Counted from the first letter of the stretch, positions 51,932 to 62,505 are shown. The stretch: DNA of 64,000 nt from Lysinibacillus cavernae (GCF_009724685.1 NZ_WMEF01000002.1:248001-312000); one strand, 5' to 3'. Made by a program: numbers and translations. The notes: a model not told the origin generated them from the letters alone.

Positions 51932-53920
51932 ATGACACCGAAACAAGGGATTCAACCAGAAGATCTTTATCACTTAAAATCAGTAGCAGATCCACAGCTA
52001 TCACCTGATGGGACTGAGGTGGTCTATGTAGAAACACGTATTGACGAGAAGAAAAAAGACTATGTATCAAATTTATTTTACATAAACTTGGAGGACAAAA
52101 CGCCACAGCAATGGACATTTGGTGAAGATAAAACCAATTCACCAGTTTGGTCTCCAAATGGCAATCAAATTGCATTCTTGTCAACGAGAACTGGCAAGCC
52201 ACAAATTTATATCCTTTCTAAAGCAGGTGGAGAGGCAAAGCAAGTTACACATTGTAAACATGGTGCGACATCACCAGTATGGTCTCCGTGCGGAAAGAAA
52301 ATAGCCTTTTCCGTTAAGCTTGGTCAAAATGAAACAATTCATGATCAGTTCGAGGACAATAAGAAAGAAGATAAAGAATTAAAACCACTAGAAATAGACA
52401 AGATGAAACATAAATCTGATGCAGCTGGATTTTTAGATATGGACCAGTTTACCCACGTTGCCATTGTCAATTTGGAATCTGGAGAGTTAGAGCAAGTAAC
52501 AGAAGGTAACCACCATTTCCAACTTGGTACGTGGTCTCCAAATGGAACATACCTTACTTACTTAGCCAATTTATCAGAGGATCTAGACTTTTCATTTAAG
52601 AGCGATATCTACTTATTAGACATAGATAGGAAGCAGGCACGTCAATTAACAGAAGGAACAGGCATGTTTTATCAAACATCATGGTCTCCAAACAGCCGCT
52701 TCATCTCCTTCATAGGAAGTGAAAGAGAATTTGAAAATGCGACACATGCAAAGTTATGGATCTATGATTTAGAACAAAATCTTCTGACATGTGTAACAAG
52801 CGAATTTGACACACCTGTCGGTGATTTTGCTATCGGTGATTTCCTGCAAGGTGTCGTGGCACCACGTGTCCAATGGATGAATGATAATCAAAGCTTCTAC
52901 TTCCAAGTAACCGATCACGGCAATGCAGCGATTTATTTCGGCAATGTAGATGGTGAAATATATCCAGCCATTCATGATGACCAATATGTCTATGGTTTTT
53001 CACTTGATTCGGAGCATGATAAAGCTGTCGTAGCCATTAGTACGACGACAAATCCTGGGGATTTATTTTACATCCACTTACAAACGGGTGAAAAAGAACA
53101 GTTGACGTCAATCAATGAAGAATTTTTAAAGTCGAGAACATTAGCTGTTCCAGAGGCCATTGAATATGAAGGAAAAGAAGGCTGGAAGGTACACGGCTGG
53201 ATTATGAAGCCAGTAGGCTATGAGGAAGGGAAAAAATATCCCCTTGTTCTCGAAATCCATGGTGGACCGCATGCGATGTATGCCAATACTTATTTTAATG
53301 AATTCCAAATTCTTGCAGCACAAGGCTTTGCAGTGCTCTATACAAATCCACGTGGCAGTCATGGCTATGGTCAAAAATTTGTTGATGCCGTTCGTGGTGA
53401 TTATGGCGGTAATGACTATCAAGACCTGATGGATGCTGTGGACTACGCATTGGCGCACTATGATTTTATCGACGAAGATCGTCTAGGTGTGACAGGTGGG
53501 AGCTATGGTGGCTTCATGACCAACTGGATTGTTGGCCATACGAATCGTTTCAAAGCAGCTGTAACGCAACGTTCCATTTCTAATTGGATTAGCTTCTATG
53601 GTGTCAGTGATATCGGCTACTACTTTACAGACTGGCAAATTCTTGCTGGCCTCGACGATATAGAAAAGCTTTGGCATCATTCACCATTGAAATATGTCAA
53701 CAATATCGAAACACCGCTGTTAATTTTACATGCTGAAAAAGACTATCGTTGTCCGATTGAACAGGCAGAGCAATTATTTATCGCCTTAAAGCATCGCAAA
53801 AAGGAAGCGAAGTTTGTTCGCTTCCCTGAATCGAATCATGAACTGTCAAGGAGCGGAAAACCAACGTTAAGGATTAATCGACTTGAATATATTCGTGATT
53901 GGTTTGTGAACTATTTATAA
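51932..53920 (+). CDS. S9 family peptidase (acylaminoacyl-peptidase/prolyl oligopeptidase type)
   Basis: 662 residues. The N-terminal beta-propeller shows repeated SPVWSPNGNQIAFLS-like blades (about 40-330). The C-terminal alpha/beta-hydrolase domain has the nucleophile in GVTGGSYGGFMTN, the Asp in LLILHAEKDYRCP, and the His in ESNHELSRSG. It is cytoplasmic, with no signal peptide, and probably trims peptides. An AAAGGAG site lies 8 nt before the ATG. Monocistronic, with a terminator. Confidence 0.95.
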   Translation: MTPKQGIQPEDLYHLKSVADPQLSPDGTEVVYVETRIDEKKKDYVSNLFYINLEDKTPQQWTFGEDKTNSPVWSPNGNQIAFLSTRTGKPQIYILSKAGGEAKQVTHCKHGATSPVWSPCGKKIAFSVKLGQNETIHDQFEDNKKEDKELKPLEIDKMKHKSDAAGFLDMDQFTHVAIVNLESGELEQVTEGNHHFQLGTWSPNGTYLTYLANLSEDLDFSFKSDIYLLDIDRKQARQLTEGTGMFYQTSWSPNSRFISFIGSEREFENATHAKLWIYDLEQNLLTCVTSEFDTPVGDFAIGDFLQGVVAPRVQWMNDNQSFYFQVTDHGNAAIYFGNVDGEIYPAIHDDQYVYGFSLDSEHDKAVVAISTTTNPGDLFYIHLQTGEKEQLTSINEEFLKSRTLAVPEAIEYEGKEGWKVHGWIMKPVGYEEGKKYPLVLEIHGGPHAMYANTYFNEFQILAAQGFAVLYTNPRGSHGYGQKFVDAVRGDYGGNDYQDLMDAVDYALAHYDFIDEDRLGVTGGSYGGFMTNWIVGHTNRFKAAVTQRSISNWISFYGVSDIGYYFTDWQILAGLDDIEKLWHHSPLKYVNNIETPLLILHAEKDYRCPIEQAEQLFIALKHRKKEAKFVRFPESNHELSRSGKPTLRINRLEYIRDWFVNYL

Positions 53921-53930
53921 GAATCTTAGC

Positions 53931-53966
53931 GTGGCTTAAGAAGTGAATTTCTTAGGCCACTTTTCT
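53931..53966 (+). terminator. intrinsic terminator of the S9 peptidase gene
   Basis: GTGGCTTAAGAA / TTCTTAGGCCAC stem and TTTTC. Confidence 0.82.
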
Positions 53967-54013
53967 ATTTCCACCTTTAATAAATTTATTCACAACATGT
54001 AAGCCTTTAAGCT

Positions 54014-54042
54014 AAAAAAAGAATCACAACAAAGTGTGATTC
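54014..54042 (-). terminator. intrinsic terminator of the RlmI-type methyltransferase gene
   Basis: On the minus strand GAATCACA / TGTGATTC stem followed by T7. Confidence 0.85.
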
Positions 54043-54056
54043 AGTCTGAATAGGAT

Positions 54057-55253
54057 TTAATCGATTTTCTGAATGAAAACGACCTTTAAATAATTAAATT
54101 CTGGGTATTCACGTGATACACGGAAATCCTTTGGCAAACCGTATTCTTCTACAATTTTATAGCGAGTACGTGTTTCTTTAAATGCTTGGTCAATAAAGCC
54201 TTTAAATTTTTTCATGCCAAAGCTTGCATTGTTTGTGGAAGCAACAATAATGCCGTTTTTTGCAGTAATCGCAATGGTATCCTTCAATAATTTAGGGTAG
54301 TCCTTTGCCGTTGAGAACGTCATTTGCTTTGTTCGTGCAAAGCTAGGTGGATCTAATACGACAAGGTCAAACTGTAAGGCGTGACGCTGTGCGTATTTAA
54401 AATAATGAAAGACGTCCATTACTTTGATATCCTGTGCTTCGTAGTCAATCGAATTGACACTGAACTGCTCAATTGTTTTGGCTAAGCTACGTTTTGCAAC
54501 ATCCACACTCGTTGTTTTGATCGCACCACCTAGAGCGGCAGCCACAGAGAATGCCCCTGTATAAGAGAATGTATTCAGCATATTTGTATGGTTCGCATAT
54601 CGCTCGCGAATAGCCAATCGCACCTCACGTTGATCGAGGAAAATCCCTGTCATCGCTCCGTCGTTTAAATGGACAGCATAGGTCATCCCATTTTCCTTCA
54701 CCATAATTGGGAATTCACCTGGTGTGCCCATCACAAAATCATCCTGTTCAATATACTGCCCTTTACTGTCAAATCGTTTTTTCTCATAAATAGCTTGGTA
54801 GTTGACCGTTTCAGCAAGCGCCTCATAAACGACTTCTTTAAATGAGTAAATGCCCTCACTATACCAACTCACCATATAGTAGCCATTAAAAAAGTCAATT
54901 GTTAGACCGCCGATGCCATCTCCCTCACCATTGAAAACACGAAAGGCAGTTGTCTGTTCATCGTTGAAAAACTTTTCACGGTTATCCACCGCTTTTTTGA
55001 ATTTTTTAATGAAAAAAGCCGTATCAATTGTTTCGTTCGTATCAGTCGTTAGCACCCAGCCAATCCCTTTATTTTGGATACCGTAGTAACCTGTACCAAT
55101 AAAACGGTTATGATGATCCATCAGCTTTAGTAGCGTTCCTTGTTCAGCAGGTAAGTGTCGAGCATCCACTGCGTCCTTCGAAATAAGTGGGTAGCCTTTT
55201 TTTAATTGATCGGAAAAGGGCTGTTTTATTTGTAATGCAATTGTTTGTGTCAT
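54057..55253 (-). CDS. class I SAM-dependent rRNA methyltransferase (RlmI-like)
   Basis: About 398 residues. An N-terminal PUA-like RNA-binding domain (GYPLISKDAVDA, about 20-80) is joined to an EEHEE linker and a Rossmann methyltransferase. SAM motif I is NTFSYTGAFSVAAALGG, and LVVLDPPSFARTK carries the catalytic DPP motif. RlmI of E. coli makes m5C1962 in 23S rRNA; the cysteine-free motif here leaves the exact base open. The start is placed at the ATG at 55253 after AAGGATG. Confidence 0.9.
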   Translation of the reverse strand: MTQTIALQIKQPFSDQLKKGYPLISKDAVDARHLPAEQGTLLKLMDHHNRFIGTGYYGIQNKGIGWVLTTDTNETIDTAFFIKKFKKAVDNREKFFNDEQTTAFRVFNGEGDGIGGLTIDFFNGYYMVSWYSEGIYSFKEVVYEALAETVNYQAIYEKKRFDSKGQYIEQDDFVMGTPGEFPIMVKENGMTYAVHLNDGAMTGIFLDQREVRLAIRERYANHTNMLNTFSYTGAFSVAAALGGAIKTTSVDVAKRSLAKTIEQFSVNSIDYEAQDIKVMDVFHYFKYAQRHALQFDLVVLDPPSFARTKQMTFSTAKDYPKLLKDTIAITAKNGIIVASTNNASFGMKKFKGFIDQAFKETRTRYKIVEEYGLPKDFRVSREYPEFNYLKVVFIQKID

Positions 55254-55315
55254 GTTGTCATCCTTTAAAAAACGTTTTGCTCTATTATCGCACTGTTTGA
55301 ACGCGATAGCCAAAC

Positions 55316-56233
55316 TTATTTCAGGAAATGAGCAATTTTTGTCACCGTTTCAATTGTTGCTTCTTCAAAATAATTCATTTTACTAAAATAGCTATGGATT
55401 AATCCTGGCATTGTGACATGCTCCGCTACTACGCCAGCAGCCGCAAGCTTATGTGCATAGCTTAGACCTTCATCAAAAAGAACATCTGCCTCTGCCGCTA
55501 TGATGATTGTTTTTGGCATTTTACTTACATCTTCAAGCTGAAGGGGGGACACAAGCGGATTTGTATAATTTCTTTCATCTGTATAGTGTCGAGAGAACCA
55601 TAGCATTCCTTGTTGATCTAAGCCGTAGTTTTCACCATACGCCTGATAGGAATCCGTTGTAAAATCTACATTCGTAACGGGATAGATAAGTGCTTGGGCT
55701 TGTAACGTTGGGCCACCCAATGTTGCGGCTAGGTATGCGACAACTGTTGCTAAATTGCCACCAGCACTGTCCCCAACAACCGTTATTCGAGCTGCATCTC
55801 CACCAAACACCCCAATATGGTCATGCACCCATTCTAGGCTATCGTAGGCATCATGCAGGGGAGTTGGGAAGGGGTATTCAGGTGCTAAACGATAATCTAC
55901 TGAAACGACAATAGCTTGCGCTCGGTCTGCTAATAGCTGACAACCTGCATCGACAGATTCTAAATTGCCATAGACCCAGCCACCACCATGGTAATAAACA
56001 ATGACGGGCAACTTTTTACCTATGACAGGTGTATAAATTCGCAGCGTAATTTGTGCACCATCTCGTACAGTAATGTGTTGATTCTCAATAGACGCTAGTT
56101 TTGGTTTATTGGGAGAATGCCATTGCGTACCTACACGCATCGCTCTTGCTTGCTGTGGTGTACCTCTGTAATAAGGTGTGCCAGTATGCTGGGCTTGAAT
56201 ATATTGAACAGCTTCTTTTCTTAAAGTAGTCAT
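55316..56233 (-). CDS. alpha/beta hydrolase, hormone-sensitive-lipase family esterase
   Basis: About 305 residues. The oxyanion-hole motif YYHGGGWVYGN (about 85-95) and the nucleophile GDSAGGNLATVVAYL (about 156-170) are those of the HSL/group IV esterases. The Asp lies near EADVLFDEG and the His in GLIHSYF. It hydrolyses short acyl esters; the natural substrate is unknown. The ATG at 56233 is 9 nt after AAAGGA; two earlier ATGs are too close to that site. It is 60 nt upstream of the methyltransferase gene on the same strand and may share its transcript. Confidence 0.9.
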   Translation of the reverse strand: MTTLRKEAVQYIQAQHTGTPYYRGTPQQARAMRVGTQWHSPNKPKLASIENQHITVRDGAQITLRIYTPVIGKKLPVIVYYHGGGWVYGNLESVDAGCQLLADRAQAIVVSVDYRLAPEYPFPTPLHDAYDSLEWVHDHIGVFGGDAARITVVGDSAGGNLATVVAYLAATLGGPTLQAQALIYPVTNVDFTTDSYQAYGENYGLDQQGMLWFSRHYTDERNYTNPLVSPLQLEDVSKMPKTIIIAAEADVLFDEGLSYAHKLAAAGVVAEHVTMPGLIHSYFSKMNYFEEATIETVTKIAHFLK

Positions 56234-56393
56234 CTGCATCATTCCTTTATCGTGACGTCTGTTATCCTTATTATAAACTATTCATATAATTTTACTAGGA
56301 TTTATGATCGAAAAAAGAAAATTCTTTTATAAATGAGGTGAAATAAACCAATTGTGTTTATAATAAAAGGGACGAAATATTTGGAGGGACAGT

Positions 56394-56873
56394 ATGATTT
56401 CTTTAATTGTGGCACATGATGACAACTATGTCATCGGATATGACAACGGGATGCCGTGGCATTTACCAGGGGATTTGAAGTATTTTAAAAACAACACAAT
56501 GGGCAAGCCCATGATTATGGGACGTAAAACATTTGAATCCATTGGACGACCGCTTCCAGGACGTCGCAACATTGTCATTACGCGAGATGAAAACTATCAT
56601 GCGGAGGGCATTGAAGTAGTGACAAGCTTAGAGAAAGCATTAGCACTAGCAGGGGATGTACCAGAGATCATGATTATTGGAGGGGAGCAAATTTTCCGTT
56701 TAGTTATGGAGATTGCGGATCTCTTATATATTACGAAAATCAATCATGCCTTCCAGGGGGATACGTATTTCCCTAACTACGAACAGGATTTTGTACAAGT
56801 CTCTACAGAGGAACCTGAAAAAGCACCAGAGGGCTATACATTCCAATATCAAATTTTTGAACGAAAAAAATAG
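56394..56873 (+). CDS. folA: dihydrofolate reductase
   Basis: 159 residues, the standard chromosomal size. ISLIVAHDDNYVIGYDNGMPWHLPGDL carries the substrate-binding Trp-His-Leu-Pro region, the acidic residue is in the DLKYFKNNT helix start, and IMGRKTFESIGRPLPGRRN is the NADPH site. It regenerates tetrahydrofolate used by thymidylate synthase, whose gene is 28 kb away. GGAGGG precedes the ATG. A strong terminator follows. Also called dfrA in Bacillus. Confidence 0.97.
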   Translation: MISLIVAHDDNYVIGYDNGMPWHLPGDLKYFKNNTMGKPMIMGRKTFESIGRPLPGRRNIVITRDENYHAEGIEVVTSLEKALALAGDVPEIMIIGGEQIFRLVMEIADLLYITKINHAFQGDTYFPNYEQDFVQVSTEEPEKAPEGYTFQYQIFERKK

Positions 56874-56880
56874 ACAGATC

Positions 56881-56909
56881 AGCACGGTTTTATTGGACCG
56901 TGCTTTTTC
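56881..56909 (+). terminator. intrinsic terminator of the dihydrofolate reductase gene
   Basis: AGCACGGT / ACCGTGCT stem and T5. Confidence 0.88.
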
Positions 56910-56929
56910 TACGCTTTTGGGGGATATGA

Positions 56930-57412
56930 ATGAGAAAAATAATGTTATCAAGTGGAGAAATAGTACATGTTGACTGCTTGAGTTGTGCAATCACAAGTGG
57001 GCAAGTGAAACCAAATGGGGGTGTTGTCATTGAAACAGATTATTTTCACGCCCATCAAGATGTAGCGTATCCAATAAAGGGATTAGTCATTCTAGCTTCA
57101 AAGCGTCATATTCGTTGTATGGATGAATTAAATGATGAGGAAAAAATCGACTATATTAATCTCTTAACGAAAATAAGGAAGGCTCAAAGGACAGTGTTGG
57201 GTATCGAATATGTTTATTACTTTTACAATGAGGATACAACACACCATTTCCATACTTGGATGGTGCCGCGCTATGAGTGGATGAATGCATTTGGACGATC
57301 TGTTGAATCCTTGAGGCCCGTCTTACGTCATGCTAGAAATATGTTGAATGATGCAGAAAATGAAAAAGAGGTAATGCAAGCCATTGCGTTTATAAGAGAA
57401 GAATTAAAATAA
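56930..57412 (+). CDS. HIT-like nucleotide hydrolase/transferase superfamily protein
   Basis: 160 residues. CLSCAITSGQVKPNGGVVI at the N-terminus and HHFHTWMVPRYEW near residue 104 match the HIT superfamily. The catalytic triad reads H-F-H-T-W, a variant of His-x-His-x-His nearer to GalT/Ap4A-phosphorylase types. Cys pairs near the N-terminus (C-L-S-C) may bind zinc. The reaction is unknown. The start lacks a strong ribosome site (GGGGGATATG). Confidence 0.72.
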   Translation: MRKIMLSSGEIVHVDCLSCAITSGQVKPNGGVVIETDYFHAHQDVAYPIKGLVILASKRHIRCMDELNDEEKIDYINLLTKIRKAQRTVLGIEYVYYFYNEDTTHHFHTWMVPRYEWMNAFGRSVESLRPVLRHARNMLNDAENEKEVMQAIAFIREELK

Positions 57413-57417
57413 ACAGG

Positions 57418-57454
57418 AAAATCGCTCGCTTTTGAAGTAAAAGGAGCGATTTTT
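57418..57454. terminator. bidirectional terminator
   Basis: ATCGCTC / GAGCGAT stem flanked by A and T runs, between convergent genes. Confidence 0.82.
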
Positions 57455-57456
57455 CA

Positions 57457-58092
57457 TTATAGATAAAAGTAAACACAAGCATACATAGAGGCACAGCCAG
57501 CTAACACAAAGAGATGCCAAATTGCGTGATTATAGGGTAGAGAACGCCAAGCATAAAACATGGCTCCAATTGTATAGAATAGCCCACCTGCTAGTAGTAA
57601 AGCAAAACCATAAAATCCTAAGTAGAGATAAACGGGCTTAATGGCGAAAATAATTAACCAGCCCATCCCAATATAAAATATTAATGAAAGTATTTCAAAA
57701 CGATTAATAAAGAAACATTTAAAAAGAACACCTAGCACAGCGAGCGACCAAATAATACATAATAAAGTCAATCCAACTGTGCCACCAACGGCAATCAATA
57801 AAAACGGCGTATAGGTGCCGGCAATTAAAATATAAATGGACGAGTGATCTAAAATAGCGAAAAAGTGTTTATATTTTTCTGGCATACTGTGTAGCAATGT
57901 AGACATTAAAAACAAAATGATAACAGACGCACCAAAAATGCTAAAGGTTGTAATATGTAGGGCATTTCCTGTTTGTATCGCTGCTAACAGTAAGACAACC
58001 AGTGCTGGAATACTGACAATAAAGCCAATGCCGTGTGTGATGGCATTCCAAAGCTCTTCCTTCCACGATTTATAGTCAAATGAATCAACCAT
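57457..58092 (-). CDS. hemolysin III family protein (PAQR/YqfA-like)
   Basis: About 211 residues with seven membrane helices. EELWNAITHGIGFIVSIP near the N-terminus, STLLHSMPEKYKHFFAILDHSSIYILIAG, and the C-terminal HAIWHLFVLAGCASMY hold the metal-binding histidine/aspartate positions of the family. Despite the name, members are membrane proteins related to progesterone/adipoQ receptors and probably act on lipids. The ATG at 58092 is 8 nt after AAAGGAG. Confidence 0.92.
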   Translation of the reverse strand: MVDSFDYKSWKEELWNAITHGIGFIVSIPALVVLLLAAIQTGNALHITTFSIFGASVIILFLMSTLLHSMPEKYKHFFAILDHSSIYILIAGTYTPFLLIAVGGTVGLTLLCIIWSLAVLGVLFKCFFINRFEILSLIFYIGMGWLIIFAIKPVYLYLGFYGFALLLAGGLFYTIGAMFYAWRSLPYNHAIWHLFVLAGCASMYACVYFYL

Positions 58093-58365
58093 TTGAAACA
58101 CTCCTTTCGTTCATACATTTACTATACCCCAATAATTTATTCATGAACATTTACATTTGTCATATATTTCATATCAAAAATGTCATAAGGCTGTCATAAT
58201 CTTTGAGGGGCTTTGTTAGACAAGAGGTAGGAGAAAAGGCTATAGTATCCAAGGTAGCGTTTACAATTCAGATAGGACAGGGTTTACCTAATGACAAATG
58301 TCATGTTTACATAATGATTCATTAGTCTATATAATAATTTTAATGAAGTAAAAGGATGTGTCGAA

Positions 58366-59208
58366 GTGGGACGAATTCATATAGTAACGGACTCAACTTG
58401 TGATTTAACAAAAGAAGAAGTAGCACAACATGAAATACATATCGTGCCTTTAACTATTCAAATTGATGGTGAAACATATATAGATGGTGTGGATTTAGAG
58501 CCACAACCTTTTTTAGGCTTAATGAAAAATGCTAAAAATTTACCAAAAAGCTCACAACCAGCCCCAGGGAAATTTAAAGAATTGTATGATGAGCTTGGTA
58601 AAGATGGTGATCAAATTATCTCCATCCATATGACTGGTGGCATGAGTGGCACGGTGGAATCTGCACGACAAGCCGCACAAATGACAGATGCGGATGTTAC
58701 GGTAATTGACTCACGTTTTATCGCTATCGGACTTGCGATCCAGCTACGTGAGGCCATCAAAATGCGAGATGCAGGCGCAACGGTTGAAGACATTGTGGCA
58801 CGTCTTGAAAAGGTACGTGAAAACACTCATTTGTATGTCATTGTGGATACGCTAGAAAACTTAATTAAAGGTGGTCGAATTGGTAAAGGAACGGGCTTTA
58901 TCGGTTCACTTTTAAACATCAAGGTTATTGCTAACCTTGAAGGTGGTGTTTACAATCCTGTGTCAAAGGTACGTAGCCATAAGCAGGTAGTCAATTATTT
59001 ATTCAAGCAATTCCAAGCAGACACGGCTGGCAAGACTGTCAAGGCAGTGGGCATTTCCCATGCAGATGGTTTAACAACGATGGGTAATCCATTAAAAGCG
59101 TTAATCGAAGGCACTGGCTTTAATGGTGTGGAAATTGCTTTTACATCCCCAATCATCTCAACACATACAGGTCCAGGGGCAATCGGTTTTATTTATTTTG
59201 CAGAATAA
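58366..59208 (+). CDS. DegV family fatty-acid-binding protein
   Basis: 280 residues. The opening IHIVTDSTCDLTKEE, then SSQPAPGKFKELY and ISIHMTGGMSGTVESAR, is the DegV domain; VVDTLENLIKGGRIGKG follows. DegV/FakB proteins bind a fatty acid for phosphorylation by FakA kinase. Which lipid this one prefers cannot be read. It starts at a GTG 7 nt after AAAGGATG. Monocistronic, with its own terminator. Confidence 0.93.
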   Translation: MGRIHIVTDSTCDLTKEEVAQHEIHIVPLTIQIDGETYIDGVDLEPQPFLGLMKNAKNLPKSSQPAPGKFKELYDELGKDGDQIISIHMTGGMSGTVESARQAAQMTDADVTVIDSRFIAIGLAIQLREAIKMRDAGATVEDIVARLEKVRENTHLYVIVDTLENLIKGGRIGKGTGFIGSLLNIKVIANLEGGVYNPVSKVRSHKQVVNYLFKQFQADTAGKTVKAVGISHADGLTTMGNPLKALIEGTGFNGVEIAFTSPIISTHTGPGAIGFIYFAE

Positions 59209-59215
59209 TAGTGAG

Positions 59216-59249
59216 AAGCTACTACATAAGTAATTGTAGTGGCTTTTTT
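59216..59249 (+). terminator. intrinsic terminator of the DegV gene
   Basis: AAGCTACTAC / GTAGTGGCTT stem (one wobble) and T6. Confidence 0.85.
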
Positions 59250-59489
59250 CATATTTTTACCTTTTTGGTATTATTGGAGGCGAAATCCTTGTTGTGCGGT
59301 TTTGTTCCCAATATGCCACAGCCGCCATAATGGAGCAGAATCTCTCATTTAGACCACTTTACCATCATCAACGTGAGTGGAAATTTTGGTAAGAACACAA
59401 AATTATGGAGAACTAAGGGTAAGTCACTTTTCATTGCGGCATGAACTATTCTATAATAGAAGTAATAGAAAGGGATGGAAGGTGGTCAA

Positions 59490-60419
59490 ATGGACATTTG
59501 GCGATTTATGTTGTCATGTTTGACCGTCTTAGTACTAAGTGGTTGTGCAATATCAATCGATGAACCGAATCCACAAGCAGAGCCTGACGGTGAGCAAGTA
59601 GGAACGGAGCAAGATATGACGCAGGATGAGCAACAAACAGAGGATGAGGAAAAACCCTCTAGGAATATGTTGACGCAAATTTTTGAACATTTTTTTGAGC
59701 CATCAAAAGAGGATTTATCGCAAATTGATGAAGAACAAGCAAAGCAACTACATTACTTGGCACTGGGGGATTCGTTAACAGATGGTGTCGGTGATGAGTA
59801 TAGTCAAGACGGTTATGTTGGAAGATTAGCAGATTCATTGCTTTCGTGGCCCTCGATTTCGGAGGTAGATGTCGACAATCGTGGCAAACGTGGTAGACGC
59901 AGTGATCAACTACTAAAATTAGTGAAGAAAGGGCATTATGATGAAGAGCTGCAAGAAGCGCAGCTTATTTCATTAACAATGGGTGGCAATGATGTCATGA
60001 AGGTCGTCAAGCAGGATTTGTTTAATTTGAAGCGTGACGCTTTTGACAAAGAATTGCGAGCTTATCAAGAACGTTACAGCAAAATCGTAGAAGGCATTCG
60101 TGCAAAAAATCCGACAGCGCCCGTATTGCTCATTGGTTTTTATAATCCATTCTCAATCGTAACCAATGAGGCGAATGAATTTGATACGATTATCACAGAA
60201 TGGAATAATGTCATTGAAGAAGTAGCGAGCAAGGATTCGAATGCTTGCTATGTATCAGTAGAAGATTTATTTGATTCAAATGAAGAGCTCGTCTATCATA
60301 CAGATTTTTTCCACCCGAATGCAAAGGGATATGAAAAAATGACAGAGCGTATATTAGCAGCGATGGAGCAGTGTGGAATGGAAAAAAAGATTAACAAGGC
60401 AATAGGCTTCGAGGAGTGA
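59490..60419 (+). CDS. ypmR: SGNH/GDSL-type lipase-esterase lipoprotein (YpmR-like)
   Basis: About 309 residues. Lipobox VLSGC, an acidic linker (about 20-75), then the SGNH fold: block I ALGDSLTDGVGDEY with the nucleophile Ser, block III LTMGGNDVMK, and block V DFFHPNAKGYEKM with the catalytic Asp-His. It acts outside the membrane. The next gene, ypmS, and then msrA/msrB follow as in the ypm region of B. subtilis, which supports the name. The ATG at 59490 follows GGAAGGTGG. Confidence 0.88.
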   Translation: MDIWRFMLSCLTVLVLSGCAISIDEPNPQAEPDGEQVGTEQDMTQDEQQTEDEEKPSRNMLTQIFEHFFEPSKEDLSQIDEEQAKQLHYLALGDSLTDGVGDEYSQDGYVGRLADSLLSWPSISEVDVDNRGKRGRRSDQLLKLVKKGHYDEELQEAQLISLTMGGNDVMKVVKQDLFNLKRDAFDKELRAYQERYSKIVEGIRAKNPTAPVLLIGFYNPFSIVTNEANEFDTIITEWNNVIEEVASKDSNACYVSVEDLFDSNEELVYHTDFFHPNAKGYEKMTERILAAMEQCGMEKKINKAIGFEE

Positions 60420-60423
60420 CAAA

Positions 60424-61005
60424 ATGAATAAATGGAAAGTAGCGTTTTTCGCCTTAGCAGGCACAGTGCTTTTTGCAATCCTCCTCGTCGTTTTTTTAGC
60501 AACTAGACCAGTAGATGGAGTCGATGTTGCAAAGAGTTCAGCAGGTGAAAGTGAAAGCAAAGGGAATGTACTCGTGGTGCAAACTACAACAAAGGAATTA
60601 GAATCGATATCGAAAAAGTATTTAAAGGATGCCGCAAAGGGCTCGCCTTTACCACTTGATTTTACAATTGGTGATGATATTCAATTAAGAAGCACACTTA
60701 CGGCATTTTATACGGAAGTTCCGATTTCCATGAATTTTGAACCGATTGTGGATGACAAGGGCAATATTATTTTAAAGCAGACTAGAATGAATGTAGGGCT
60801 ACTAAACATTCCACCAGAGACGACCATGAAAATTATGCGCGATTCGGTGGAATTCCCCTCATGGATTACAGTGAATCCGAATAAAGCGGAAATTTATATT
60901 GATTTATCGCGCATTAACATCGCTTCAGGATCACGTGTCCGTGCTAAAGAATTGGATTTACCAAATGATAAAATATTATTAGAAATTATTGTTCCTGGTG
61001 AATAA
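60424..61005 (+). CDS. ypmS: YpmS family membrane-anchored protein
   Basis: 193 residues. One N-terminal membrane helix (VAFFALAGTVLFAILLVVFL) is followed by an extracytoplasmic domain of about 165 residues with LPLDFTIGDDIQLRSTLTAF, typical of the DUF2140/YpmS family. Function unknown. It lies 4 nt after ypmR and 12 nt before msrA, so it is co-transcribed. GAGGAGTG precedes the ATG. Confidence 0.88.
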   Translation: MNKWKVAFFALAGTVLFAILLVVFLATRPVDGVDVAKSSAGESESKGNVLVVQTTTKELESISKKYLKDAAKGSPLPLDFTIGDDIQLRSTLTAFYTEVPISMNFEPIVDDKGNIILKQTRMNVGLLNIPPETTMKIMRDSVEFPSWITVNPNKAEIYIDLSRINIASGSRVRAKELDLPNDKILLEIIVPGE

Positions 61006-61017
61006 GGAGTGAAATGA

Positions 61018-61972
<955 letters not shown>

Positions 61973-61973
61973 T

Positions 61974-62009
61974 AAAAATCCTAGCAGGATAATTCTTGCT
62001 AGGATTTTT
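61974..62009. terminator. strong bidirectional terminator after msrB
   Basis: AAAAATCCTAGCA / TGCTAGGATTTTT, a perfect 13-bp stem. It directly precedes tandem array 2. Confidence 0.92.
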
Positions 62010-62029
62010 AGATTAAGCTTGAAGTGCCG

Positions 62030-62505
62030 GATAGAACTTGCAAAGTGAAGGATAGAACTCATAAAGTGGTGGATAGAATTCTCAAAGTGATGGATAGAAT
62101 CAACAAAATGGTGGATAGAACTATCAAAGCGATGGATAGAACTCACAAAGCGATGGATAGAACTCATAAAGTGGTGGATAGCCCCACAAATAGAGGGTAG
62201 AATCAGTGGATTGTAGGATAGCATTCTCAAATTGAAGGATAGAATCAACAAAGTGATGGATAGAACTCATAAAGTGGTGGATAGCCCCACAAATAGAGGA
62301 GAGAATCAGTAGAATGAAGGATAGAACCCTCAAATTGAAGGATAGAATCAACAAAGTGATGGATAGAGCTCACAAAGCGAAGGATAGCCCTACAAATAGA
62401 GGGTAGAATCAGCAGAATGAAGGATAGAACCCTCAAATTGAAGGATAGAATCAGCAAAGTGGTGGATAGAACTCTCAAAGCGAAGGATAGCCCCACGAAA
62501 TTGAG
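62030..62505. repeat. tandem array 2: 21-nt units with a 103-nt higher-order repeat
   Basis: Units starting GATAG begin at 62030, 62051, 62072, 62093, 62114, 62135, 62156 and 62177. A 19-nt step (to GGTAG at 62196) then four 21-nt steps lead to 62280, and the block recurs. GATAGCCC units lie at 62177, 62280, 62383 and 62486, exactly 103 nt apart. A typical unit starts GATAGAACTCATAAAGTGG. No spacers occur and no intact gene is inside. The array fills the gap between convergent msrB and the chemotaxis receptor gene. Confidence 0.92.

Noticed and set aside
62030-62505. CRISPR array
   Set aside because: Units abut without unique spacers, the period is only 21 nt, and there are no cas genes.
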